In this document: positions 45,970-54,852 of the stretch, piece after piece
Layout of the letters: every line of letters begins with the position of its first letter
Position numbering within the stretch: position 1 is the stretch's first letter
Assembly: GCA_001829785.1 (NCBI GenBank)
Contig: MICF01000011.1
Coordinates: 1 to 64,000 of the forward strand
Direction of reading: 5' to 3'
DNA from: Sulfurimonas sp. RIFOXYD12_FULL_33_39
Lineage (GTDB): Bacteria > Campylobacterota > Campylobacteria > Campylobacterales > Sulfurimonadaceae
Length of the DNA: 64,000 nt
Program-made: the position numbers and the translations under genes
Notes under the pieces: model-generated
Seen by the model: the letters and a program-made list of their open reading frames with translations, nothing else
Database searches by the model: none
Told to the model about the DNA's origin: nothing

Positions 45970-47096
45970 TTAAAACTTTAACTTTATACTGGTCATAACC
46001 TTTTCCTTAGAAGAGACTTCTATGTTTATACCGTATCTGCTACACACTCTTTTAACGATATCCAAACCAATTCCGAAACCGCCTTCATACTCGTTAGCTC
46101 TGTAAAATCTATCAAAAATTTTGCCTTGAAGCTCTTTTTTTATTCCTATACCGCTATCGCTGATTATAAACTCGTTTTGCACAAGTTTTAACTCTATTTT
46201 GCCACCGTGCCTATTGTATTTAATAGCATTTGATATTAGATTGCTAAAGAGTCTCTGAGCACTTACCTCATCAATAGTAAAGAACATATTCTCTAACTCT
46301 TTATGTATGGTAAGTGATTTTTTAGATGCCAAATCTTCATAGAGAGTAAGTTCATTTTCTATGATATCTTTTAGATTGATTTTTTTTGCTTCTTGATTTT
46401 TGTTTTCTAAAAGCAGGTATGTTAAGTCTGAGTAAATTTTCTGAACTCTTTTTGCACTGATTTGCACTCTCTTTAAAATCTTCTCATCAATATTCTCTTT
46501 TTTAAGCCTATCGATACTCATCAAAATAGCTGTTATCGGAGTATTTAACTCATGAGTCGAATCTTTTATAAACTTATCCAGTTTTATTCTCTCACTTTGT
46601 ATAGGTTTTAAAAACATTTTTGTCAAAAAATAGCCGACAACAACAACTAAAACAACAGAAAATATAGCTATAAATAGAGTGCTCTGTATTAGTTTTGAAA
46701 TCTCTTCATTAGCATTTTTGCTCTTTAGTACCAAATACTTTACACCGTGATGAAGCTGTGGGCTAAGGTCAATAAAATAGTCAAATTTATCATCATGATA
46801 AAAGCCTTGCTTAAACTCTATACCATTTAAAGGCAACCCATATAATAAAACTTTATTTGAATCGTAGAGAGTTATCTCATATCCATTTACGGCATCGACA
46901 CTAAGAGGCTCCGAGCGCATATATGAAGCTATTATCTTAGAAGAGATGTTAAGAGCAATATTTTGCATCTTCTCTTTTTTCATTGAGATAATATTGGAAG
47001 ATTCATAACCGTAAAAACTAAAAGCCATAAAGACAATCAGCAAAATAGATGAACTAAGATAAAGCCCTAAAAAGCCGTAAAGAGACCTTTTTTCAT
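45970..47096 (-). CDS. Sensor histidine kinase of the metal-efflux operon (apparent N-terminal frameshift)
   Basis: The uninterrupted frame (from 47043) gives 357 residues: the end of a first membrane segment, a periplasmic loop of about 90 residues, a second membrane segment (LFIAIFSVVLVVVVGYFL) and a kinase core with DSTHELNTPITAIL, NLISNAIKYN, DSGIGIKKEL and FGIGLDIV. The only start there is a TTG without a ribosome-binding site, leaving a stub of a membrane helix. An ATG at 47096 overlaps the regulator stop (ATGA), the usual coupling. It reads ATG-A6-GG, and its frame stops nine codons on. One more A would give MKKRSLYGFLGLYLSSSILL joined to the rest, a normal N-terminus of about 375 residues in total. 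It probably senses copper or silver in the periplasm, as CusS does. Confidence 0.8.
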
Positions 47097-47752
47097 TTGA
47101 TGTTAACTCTATATCCGACCCCTTTTATAGTAGTTATAAAATCCCTGCCTAGATGCATCCTGATATTTTTGATATGCGTTCTCAGCGTTGCATCGGTCGG
47201 TATTTCGCTATCTATCCAAATATTAGCACAGAGTTCTACATGTGAGACAATTTTATCTTTTTGTGATAGAAGATACTTAATAATTTCAAAATCTTTTTTT
47301 GAAAGTTTTACTCTTTTGCCCTCTTTGACAAGTTCATAAGTAAGTTTATCAAGGTAACTTTTGCTATCTATAACTACATGTAAGGAGTTTAAATTATGTA
47401 CTTTAAGAAGATGATTTATCCTTGCATCAAGTTCCATCAAATCAAATGGTTTTTTGAGATAATCATCGCACCCCAAATCAAACCCTTTTTTTAAATCATA
47501 TGCAGAATCAAGCGAGGTAATAAAAATAGTCGGTATATGTATATGCTGCTCTTTTAAAAGTTTTAGAAGCTCAAAACCGTTTAAAAGCGGTACGTTGACA
47601 TCTAAGAGCATTAAGTCATACCCATTTTTAACTATTTTATCATAAGCATCTTCACCGTCATAAGCCGATAAAACTTGATAACCCTTCTCGCTTAAATGTT
47701 CACTTAATATTTCCGATAAAATTACATCGTCTTCTAATAATAAAATCTTCAT
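47093..47752 (-). CDS. OmpR-family response regulator of the metal-efflux operon
   Basis: 219 residues. The receiver has E7-D8-D9, phospho-acceptor D51 (LMLLDVNVPLLNG), FITSLDSAYD and LKKPFD. The winged helix ends RDFITTIKGVGYRVNIK. It follows the CusA gene by 12 bases and is coupled to the kinase gene, so it probably controls the efflux operon in a CusR-like way. No promoter target could be verified. Confidence 0.92.
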   Translation of the reverse strand: MKILLLEDDVILSEILSEHLSEKGYQVLSAYDGEDAYDKIVKNGYDLMLLDVNVPLLNGFELLKLLKEQHIHIPTIFITSLDSAYDLKKGFDLGCDDYLKKPFDLMELDARINHLLKVHNLNSLHVVIDSKSYLDKLTYELVKEGKRVKLSKKDFEIIKYLLSQKDKIVSHVELCANIWIDSEIPTDATLRTHIKNIRMHLGRDFITTIKGVGYRVNIK

Positions 47753-47764
47753 TGTGTCATTTTA

Positions 47765-50700
47765 CTATCTTTTTCTTATAGAATATAACAAAGGAATGAT
47801 AAGAAGCGTTAAAATAGCAGAGGTTACTATTCCGCCTATCATAGGTGCCGCAATTCTTTGCATAACTTCGCTCCCTACTCCATGAATATACATAATAGGC
47901 ACAAGCCCGCCGAGTATTGCAAAAACAGTCATAAGTTTAGGTCTTAGACGTCCTGCAGAACCTCTAATAATTGCTTCTTCATGCGTAGATATATTCTCTT
48001 CTATAGCCTCTTCAAGGTAGATAACCATAACTATAGCCGTCTCTGCGGCAATACCAAGAAGTGCTAAAAAGCCTACTATTACTGCGACTGAAAGATTAAA
48101 TCCTAAATAGTCTATATATAAAAGTCCTCCAAGAACTGCAAAAGGTAGTGTTAAAAAGACTATAAGAGAGTTTATTGCATCTTTAAGAGCAAAATAGATT
48201 AGAACAAATATACTAATTAGGACTATAGGAACAATAAAGCTTAGTCTCTCTTTAGCCGATTCCAAGTACTCGCTCTGTCCTGCAAACTCATAATAGTACC
48301 CTTTTGGAAGGTCTATGCTTTGCAGTAGATTTTTAGCCGCACTTTTATATTCATCTACACTTACATCACTTTTTGGCGTAATATAAACAAAAGAGACTTT
48401 CATCCCCTTTTCACTTTTTATTACACTAGGACCTTCGGTGTATTTTATATCTGCAAACATATTAATAGGCAAAAAACCTGATTTTGTTTTGACCTTTAGC
48501 TCTTTGATTTTGTCTATATTTTCTCTTTGTTCTGAATTAACCCTTATAGATATCGGATGACGTTTAAGACCGTCTATGAATGTGCTTACTCCCAATCCTC
48601 CTACACCAAGAGAGATAGTATCTAGTATTACTTGTTTTTGAAGCCCATATCTTGATAAGCTCTCTTGCTTAATATCTATATCAAGAAAATACCCGCTATT
48701 TGACTTATCCGCAGATACGCTTAACGTAAGTGGCATAGTTTTTAGCTTCTGTTCTATCTGTGAAGATATCTCTTCCAATATCTTGTTATTATCTCCGTAA
48801 AGTTTTATACCAAGAGGTGTGCGGATTCCCGTTAAGAGCATATCTATTCTGCCCCTAATTGGATATGTCCAAGAGTTAATCAACCCTTTTACTTTAAGTG
48901 CCGCTTCCATATCTGACATTAGCTTTTCATAGGTCATCCCTTCTCTCCAAAGAGATTTGTCTTTAAAAGTAATAATAGTCTCTATCATAGCAAGAGGCGC
49001 CGGGTCTGTTGCACTATCTGCACGACCTGCTTTTCCAAAAACGGTATCTACTTCAGGAAAACTTTTAATAATCTTATCCGTCTCTTGAGTAATTTCTTTT
49101 GCTAGTTCAATACTTATTCCATAAGGCGTAACAGGCATATACATAAAATCTTGCTCATTTAATTGCGGCATAAACTCCCATTTTTGAGCATTATACAGCG
49201 GGTACATGTAAGCTACGGCTATAATGGAAAGAAGAAGAATCAAATATTTTATTTTTAAAAACAGTTTTAGCAAAGGAGTATATAAAAATATAAAGAACCT
49301 ATTTATATAGTTGTTCTCCTCTTTTTTGATATCGCCCTTCACAAAAAGTATCATTAGTACAGGTACAAGCGTAATGGACAACATAGCACCCATAAGCATT
49401 GCAAATGTCTTTGTATAAGCAAGAGGCGAAAATAGCCTTGCTTCTTGACCTTCAAGTGCGAAAATAGGCAAAAATGAGACAACAATGAGTATTAGAGCAA
49501 AAAAGATTGGACGACCTACCTGCTTTGAAGAGTCTATAATAATTTCTACTCTGCTCTTAGTTCCGTCACTTTTGCTTAGATGTTTATGGGCATTTTCTAT
49601 CATTACGATAGAAGCATCAACCATCGCACCTATTGCTATGGCGATGCCCCCTAAACTCATTATATTTGAGCCGATATCAAAGAGCGTCATAAGCCAAAAG
49701 CTAAGAAGTACAGTCAAGGGAAGTATGATAACAACAACCAAAGCACTTCTAAAGTGAAACAAGAAAAGAGCAGTAATAATGATAACGATAATAGACTCTT
49801 CAATAAGTGTATTTTTTAGTGTATCTATAGCTTTATCTATCAGTTTGCTTCTGTCATAAGCCGTTACTATCTCAACGTCATCACTTTTTAACGACTCGAT
49901 TTTTGCTTTTATCTTTTTAATTACCTCATAAGGGTTCTCTTTATAGCGTACTAAAACTATACCGCCAACGACTTCGCCCTCACCGTTAAAGTCTGCAATA
50001 CCGCGTCTTGGCGATGGAACTATGGCTATCTCACCTATGTCTTTTAACTTTATAGGTGTTACACCGTTTACTTTTAAAGTTATATTTTCAATATCATCTA
50101 TATTTGAAGCATATCCGCGCGCTTGAATAATTTTCTCATAACCGTTATCTAAAAGTACACCGCCGCCCCTGTCTTGATTATTTTTCTTTAATGCATTGGT
50201 TATCTCGTCTATGCCTATGTTGTATTTTATCATTTTGTCTTGATCGACTAAAAGCTGGTAATTTTTTACAAATCCGCCCACTGCCGCAATTTCACTAACA
50301 CCGTCAACACCCAAAAGACCATATTTTAAATAGTAATCCTGATAATCTCTTAACTCCGAGAGATTTAGTTTATTTGATTTTAATATATACTGGTAAGCCC
50401 ATCCAACTCCGGTCGCATCCGGTCCCATGCTTACTTTTGCACCATCGGGCAGAGTCGGAAGTATGGAGGAAAGTTGCTCTAAAATTCTGCTTCTTGCAGT
50501 GTAAATATCCGTATCGTCTTTAAAAATAATATAGATAAGAGCGTTTTGGAAACTGCTCATAGCTCTAATAGTTTTGATATTAGGCAGAGACATCAAAGAG
50601 CTTATAAGCGGATATGAGACCTGCTCTTCTATGATTTTTGGAGACTGCCCCGCATATGAAACTTGAAGTATAACTTGCGGAGGAGAGAGATCAGGGAGTG

Positions 50701-50812
50701 CATCAAGTGAAATATTTTTGAGACTAAATATACTAAGGGCAGTTAAAATAACTGACAGTATAATAGTCAAGAATATATTTTTTGAGCTAAACTCTATTAC
50801 TTTTTCAACCAT
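47765..50812 (-). CDS. cusA: Heavy-metal efflux RND transporter, CusA type (copper/silver)
   Basis: 1015 residues with 12 membrane helices. The HME-RND signature GAMVDASIVMIENAHKHL is in helix 4. The three methionines that bind Cu(I)/Ag(I) in E. coli CusA (M573, M623, M672) have counterparts here in FMYMPVTPYGIS, LAMIETIITF and GRIDMLLTGIRTPLG, which favours copper/silver over zinc/cobalt. It is the inner-membrane pump of a tripartite system with the two upstream genes. The symbol is by analogy. Confidence 0.92.
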   Translation of the reverse strand: MVEKVIEFSSKNIFLTIILSVILTALSIFSLKNISLDALPDLSPPQVILQVSYAGQSPKIIEEQVSYPLISSLMSLPNIKTIRAMSSFQNALIYIIFKDDTDIYTARSRILEQLSSILPTLPDGAKVSMGPDATGVGWAYQYILKSNKLNLSELRDYQDYYLKYGLLGVDGVSEIAAVGGFVKNYQLLVDQDKMIKYNIGIDEITNALKKNNQDRGGGVLLDNGYEKIIQARGYASNIDDIENITLKVNGVTPIKLKDIGEIAIVPSPRRGIADFNGEGEVVGGIVLVRYKENPYEVIKKIKAKIESLKSDDVEIVTAYDRSKLIDKAIDTLKNTLIEESIIVIIITALFLFHFRSALVVVIILPLTVLLSFWLMTLFDIGSNIMSLGGIAIAIGAMVDASIVMIENAHKHLSKSDGTKSRVEIIIDSSKQVGRPIFFALILIVVSFLPIFALEGQEARLFSPLAYTKTFAMLMGAMLSITLVPVLMILFVKGDIKKEENNYINRFFIFLYTPLLKLFLKIKYLILLLSIIAVAYMYPLYNAQKWEFMPQLNEQDFMYMPVTPYGISIELAKEITQETDKIIKSFPEVDTVFGKAGRADSATDPAPLAMIETIITFKDKSLWREGMTYEKLMSDMEAALKVKGLINSWTYPIRGRIDMLLTGIRTPLGIKLYGDNNKILEEISSQIEQKLKTMPLTLSVSADKSNSGYFLDIDIKQESLSRYGLQKQVILDTISLGVGGLGVSTFIDGLKRHPISIRVNSEQRENIDKIKELKVKTKSGFLPINMFADIKYTEGPSVIKSEKGMKVSFVYITPKSDVSVDEYKSAAKNLLQSIDLPKGYYYEFAGQSEYLESAKERLSFIVPIVLISIFVLIYFALKDAINSLIVFLTLPFAVLGGLLYIDYLGFNLSVAVIVGFLALLGIAAETAIVMVIYLEEAIEENISTHEEAIIRGSAGRLRPKLMTVFAILGGLVPIMYIHGVGSEVMQRIAAPMIGGIVTSAILTLLIIPLLYSIRKR

Positions 50813-50816
50813 CTTA

Positions 50817-51779
50817 TTACCACTTTTCGCTCATGTAAGAGCCGTTAGTAACAGCATCGCTATCAAGCAAGAAGAGTGCATTTTGTGCAACTTCCGTTGT
50901 CTCGTCTATGCCGCCACTTATCTGATAATATCCACCGATATAATTAACTTCCACCTCTTTGGGTTCATACTCATTAGGAGAAATTTTTATAAATACGTAA
51001 TATTTATCGCCTCTTTTTATAACGGCATCTTTCGGAAGAGTAAGAGAGGAATCTGCTGTTTTGCTAAAACTCACTTTTGCAAACATGTCAGGCATAATTT
51101 TACTATTTTGATTATCCAAATCCACTCTAACGTCAAACGTCAAATCATTTTTGTTTATCTTAGAATATATTTTACTAACCTTTGCCGCAATCGGATTAGA
51201 TACTCCCTCTATCTCGACAGTGGCATTCATCCCCTGCTTTATGAACTCATAATCTTTTTGATAAACTTTTGCAATAATCCACATCTCGGAATTATCAACA
51301 ATTTTAAAAAGTGTAGAACCTGCTTTTGCAAAAGAGCCTTCACTGACATTTTTTTGAATAATCTCCCCGTTAAACTTGCTCTTAAAAGGTATTGTAGAAC
51401 CGCTTATAGATATTGCACTATCATCAAGTTCGTAAAGTTTTAGCTTCTCCAAAATAGTAGCTTGCAATGCCGGAAAATTTTTTGTAGAGACATGCTCTTT
51501 TTTTAGAGTATATATCTCCTTTGAGTAGATATCAAAAAGCTTATCGCCTTTTTTTACTCTCTTATAAAGTTCATCAGCCTTTAAATTTTCTATAAAACCG
51601 TCAAATCTTATATTTATATCATATATTTTGCCCTCGTTATAAGAGGTTGTAGCATAGTAAGTTTTGGACACTTTTTGTGTTTGCATTTTTGGTTTTATAA
51701 CGTTTATATTAAAAGCTTGCTCAAACGTTTTTGCATCTAGTAGCGTTAAGCCTAAAAGTATTAAAAAAAGAATTTTCAT
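50817..51779 (-). CDS. cusB: Periplasmic adaptor of the metal-efflux RND pump (CusB-like)
   Basis: 320 residues with a signal peptide (MKILFLILLGLTLLDA). Membrane-fusion-protein parts are present: IYDINIRFDGFIENL, a short helical hairpin, the lipoyl-like KSKFNGEIIQKNVSEGSF, and the beta-barrel with VYQKDYEFIKQGMNATVEIEG. It is shorter than E. coli CusB (about 400). It overlaps the TolC-like gene by one base and precedes cusA by four. Confidence 0.88.
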   Translation of the reverse strand: MKILFLILLGLTLLDAKTFEQAFNINVIKPKMQTQKVSKTYYATTSYNEGKIYDINIRFDGFIENLKADELYKRVKKGDKLFDIYSKEIYTLKKEHVSTKNFPALQATILEKLKLYELDDSAISISGSTIPFKSKFNGEIIQKNVSEGSFAKAGSTLFKIVDNSEMWIIAKVYQKDYEFIKQGMNATVEIEGVSNPIAAKVSKIYSKINKNDLTFDVRVDLDNQNSKIMPDMFAKVSFSKTADSSLTLPKDAVIKRGDKYYVFIKISPNEYEPKEVEVNYIGGYYQISGGIDETTEVAQNALFLLDSDAVTNGSYMSEKW

Positions 51780-52954
51780 TATATGCTCTCTTTTGTGATA
51801 TAAAACAGCTCTAAGTGAGCCGTTTTTATATCCAGTTTGTATTTTAGTTTCTCTATCTCTAAATCAAGAAGCAGATTCTCATTTTCTATATTTTTCTCTA
51901 ATGTTACACTATTTTTTATATTTGATTTATCATATAGATTCAACTCTTTGTACTTGTATAAAATCGTGTCAAGATTTTTTACTCTTTCATTTAAGTACTC
52001 TACCTTTTTATAGTTATTTTGAAAAATCATAATAGCGCTTAACATGTAACCATCCTCTTTTTGGATATTTTCGGCAACAAGGTGTTTTGTTTTTTTGACT
52101 TTTGCCTCTTCCGTTCCATAAATAGGAAGAGCAAAGGAAGCAGAGACAGAAAGGTAGTCATCAAAATTTTCACGATAATTGTAACTCATGTTTACATTAA
52201 CGTTTGAATATTTTTTTCTATCTTCAAGTCTGTTTTGAAGTTCCAACTGCTTTGTTTTTATCTCAAATATCTTATATTTTGGAGATTTTTTAATATCTTC
52301 TTGAAAAAACTCACTACCGATTTGGACTTGTTTTATCGGTATAAAATCTTGATTACTAAGATATTTAAACTCATTTTTAAGTGACTCTATATTATCTTTA
52401 AGTTCCAAAATCTTATCTTCGACTGCAAATATCTTTTTTTGAAGCTCAACGCTCATCCTAAACACATCGGCAACGCTGATACTGCTTTCATAATATCCTA
52501 GAAGCATCACTAGATTTGATTTTTTTTGCTCCAAAATATCTACAAGAGTGCTAAAAGTTGCGATTTTCTCTACATTTAATGCCGTTTTTTTATAAAGCTC
52601 AAGTTTTATATCTTCAAGTTCATACTCTAAAATCAAAGTATCAGCTCTAAATATTGCCTCTTTAATATCAAGTTTTCCAAATGTTTCAAACTCTTGAGTT
52701 ATACCTATAAACTGAGTCTGCATAGGTTCAAGATCTCTTTTAAGAAAATTTTCGTTTAAAAGCAAGTCATTCACACCGATAGTTATAATAGGATTTTTGT
52801 ATGTAGTCTCACTTATAAGCGTCTGGCGCGATGCTAAAATCTTCTCATATTTCGCTCGTATTACGGGAGAGCGTTCAACTGCCTTTTTGAACACATCGTC
52901 AAATTCTGCACTAAAACATATAAACGGTACGATGAGAAGAGTCAGCACTTTCAT
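51779..52954 (-). CDS. TolC-family outer-membrane channel of the metal-efflux pump
   Basis: 391 residues with a signal peptide (MKVLTLLIVPFICFSA). The rest is mainly long helices (KKSNLVMLLGYYESSISVADVFRMSVELQKK) with two short barrel segments (NVNVNMSYNYRENFDDYLSVSASF), the CusC/TolC pattern. It stands between the YtkA-like gene and the adaptor gene, so it is the exit duct of that system. Confidence 0.85.
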   Translation of the reverse strand: MKVLTLLIVPFICFSAEFDDVFKKAVERSPVIRAKYEKILASRQTLISETTYKNPIITIGVNDLLLNENFLKRDLEPMQTQFIGITQEFETFGKLDIKEAIFRADTLILEYELEDIKLELYKKTALNVEKIATFSTLVDILEQKKSNLVMLLGYYESSISVADVFRMSVELQKKIFAVEDKILELKDNIESLKNEFKYLSNQDFIPIKQVQIGSEFFQEDIKKSPKYKIFEIKTKQLELQNRLEDRKKYSNVNVNMSYNYRENFDDYLSVSASFALPIYGTEEAKVKKTKHLVAENIQKEDGYMLSAIMIFQNNYKKVEYLNERVKNLDTILYKYKELNLYDKSNIKNSVTLEKNIENENLLLDLEIEKLKYKLDIKTAHLELFYITKESI

Positions 52955-52963
52955 ACTTAAACC

Positions 52964-53374
52964 TTAATGATTATGCGATGAGGACGACTGACCAAGAGTT
53001 ACACTGCCTTTATATTTGTAATCTTTGTTTTTATCATCTTTTATAAAGAGTTGATACTGCCAAGTACCGTTCATTGCAAAATTCACACTGCACTCAAAAC
53101 TCTCGCCTGATTTTTTACAGATATCTTTTGATTCCATATATGGCATTCCGGGCATTTCAGGCATAAAAAACTTTATTCGAACATCTTTTGCAGCTACAAC
53201 CACTCCACCGTGGTCACCTCTATTTAATTCAACTTTAATTTTGTTTTGCCCCTCGCTTAAAACTCGCTCGCTTGAGAGCATCACATGTAAATCACCGCTG
53301 TTTCCCATCTCCATAAAACCACCTGCAAAAGCAAGACTTGAAATTAAAACACTCCCTACTAAAAACTTTTTCAT
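52964..53374 (-). CDS. YtkA-like periplasmic protein with Met-rich metal motif
   Basis: 136 residues: a signal peptide (MKKFLVGSVLISSLAFA), an Ig-like fold of the YtkA/FixH type and the segment MPEMPGMPYM, a run of closely spaced methionines suited to Cu(I)/Ag(I). The C-terminus ends in HNH. It is the first gene of the efflux operon and likely carries or buffers metal in the periplasm before CusBA; this role is inferred from motif and context. Confidence 0.78.
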   Translation of the reverse strand: MKKFLVGSVLISSLAFAGGFMEMGNSGDLHVMLSSERVLSEGQNKIKVELNRGDHGGVVVAAKDVRIKFFMPEMPGMPYMESKDICKKSGESFECSVNFAMNGTWQYQLFIKDDKNKDYKYKGSVTLGQSSSSHNH

Positions 53375-53490
53375 TTTGATACTCCGTTATATTATTTTTT
53401 ATTTGTTCCTTAGTATATTATTTTTAATGTGTAGTAATCGTGTAGAAAATTTTTACATGTACTCTTTACTTTTTGTACATAAATATTTGA

Positions 53491-53496
53491 TATAAT
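53491..53496 (+). promoter_or_regulatory. -10 box of the tmRNA promoter
   Basis: TTTGATATAATTTC holds a perfect TATAAT ending 11 bases before the first base of mature tmRNA, with a T-rich upstream region typical of this phylum. Confidence 0.65.
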
Positions 53497-53507
53497 TTCA
53501 TTTATAT

Positions 53508-53884
53508 GGGGCTGACCTGGTTTCGACGGGATCAAGTAGCTTCTAATGGCATGTCGGACTGAGCATTTCCGTTACGCGGCTCAACTTGCTTAAACGCAAA
53601 CAATACAAATTATCGCCCAGCTTTAGCAGTAGCTTAAGTTTTACCCCCTCGTAAGAGGTCGGGCTGCTTCACCTGTTGACTCTAGATAGGCAGGATTCGA
53701 AGTATAACCCTTATGTAGATATACTTTACGTTTGTCTCGGACGTAAAAAGAACCTTAGAGGCTCGTCTTGCGTAGCTTTGCAAGTTGTGTGAAGCAAGAT
53801 TAAACACAAACGACTTTACTAAACATGTAGATGTTAGGAGTAGCGTGGTTTCGGACTGGAGTTCGATCCTCCACAGCTCCACCA
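53508..53884 (+). ncRNA. ssrA: Transfer-messenger RNA
   Basis: 377 bases. The 5' end GGGGCTGACCTGG pairs with 3' CAGCTCC ahead of ACCA, forming the tRNA-like acceptor stem; GGTTCGATCC-like T-arm sequence (GAGTTCGATCCTC) is present. The tag reading frame at 53596-53637 encodes ANNTNYRPALAVA and a TAA stop. It rescues stalled ribosomes with SmpB. The ending CCA is two bases from the stop of the convergent cyclase gene. Confidence 0.97.
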
Positions 53885-53885
53885 T

Positions 53886-54779
53886 TTAAATAGTTACTAT
53901 GTGATTTCTACCGTTATCTTTTGCCTCGTAAAGTGCTTTATCGGCTAATGAAACCAACTCTCTGATTGACAATTCTCCTCTATCTTGTGCCACGCCAAAA
54001 GAACATGTTACTTTTATTGTATGAGTATTTATCTCCATTATTTCAGCTTCAATTATATTTTTAATTCTATTAATTATCGTTACCGTCTCTTTCGCATCTG
54101 AATATATAAAGAAAATGAACTCTTCTCCGCCATATCTTGCAACAACATCATACGCCCTAATATGTTCAATGAAAATTTTACTAATTTTTATTAGTACTTC
54201 ATCACCTATTTGATGTCCATATCCGTCATTTATTTTTTTAAAATAGTCAATATCTGCCATTACGATAGTAAAATCAGTTCTTGTTCGTCTTGCTTTTGAA
54301 AAATCGTAATCAACTTTTTCAAAAAAATATCTTCTATTAAATATATTCGTAAGCCCGTCAAAATTTTTCTCATAATTTTCACTCTCAATTATCAAAGCAG
54401 TTAACTTCTGTATAAATTGAAACTCTACTACTGCAAAGTCTTCATATGTCTTTTCATTTATCTTTCTTGCTGTTTGGTATTCTGTTAATAGGCTTTCAAG
54501 CAGAGTATGTAATCGTCTATGATGATCTTCAAAATCTAAAATTTTCTCCTTCTTATCATCTATATTTTTTACTTTAGAATTTAAAATTGCATTTAACATA
54601 GATGTTATGTCACAGTTATTATATGAGTGTCTCTCAAGCATATTATCTAAGTTATCTATTTTATGATTGCACACTATTATTTTAAACAGTTCAATCATTT
54701 TTCTTAGATGTATATCTAAATTTGATTTTAAATTACTAGATAAATCTTTGTGAATATCTATTCTGTCGGCACTATTCAT
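53886..54779 (-). CDS. Diguanylate cyclase with N-terminal zinc-binding CZB-like domain (DgcZ-like)
   Basis: 297 residues, cytosolic. Residues 15-125 line up with the CZB domain of E. coli DgcZ. H24 (DIHLRKM), C56 in HSYNNC and H87/H91 in HHRRLH occupy the positions of its zinc ligands H22, C52, H79 and H83. The GGDEF domain (about 140-297) is intact (ADIDYFKKIND, RYGGEEF) with an RxxD inhibitory site (RAYD). In E. coli zinc binding shuts the cyclase off. Here it lies beside the metal-efflux operon, across the tmRNA gene, and before a polysaccharide cluster, so metal availability could steer c-di-GMP and surface polymer production. That link is inference. Confidence 0.85.
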   Translation of the reverse strand: MNSADRIDIHKDLSSNLKSNLDIHLRKMIELFKIIVCNHKIDNLDNMLERHSYNNCDITSMLNAILNSKVKNIDDKKEKILDFEDHHRRLHTLLESLLTEYQTARKINEKTYEDFAVVEFQFIQKLTALIIESENYEKNFDGLTNIFNRRYFFEKVDYDFSKARRTRTDFTIVMADIDYFKKINDGYGHQIGDEVLIKISKIFIEHIRAYDVVARYGGEEFIFFIYSDAKETVTIINRIKNIIEAEIMEINTHTIKVTCSFGVAQDRGELSIRELVSLADKALYEAKDNGRNHIVTI

Positions 54780-54852
54780 AAAATACCTTTATATATTAAT
54801 ATTTATAATATTGTATCTTAAATTTATTAAGCAGCATGCTCATAATATTGCC

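Noticed and set aside
53682..53885. A 67-codon open frame on the minus strand
   Set aside because: It lies wholly inside the tmRNA gene and has no ribosome-binding site or family resemblance.
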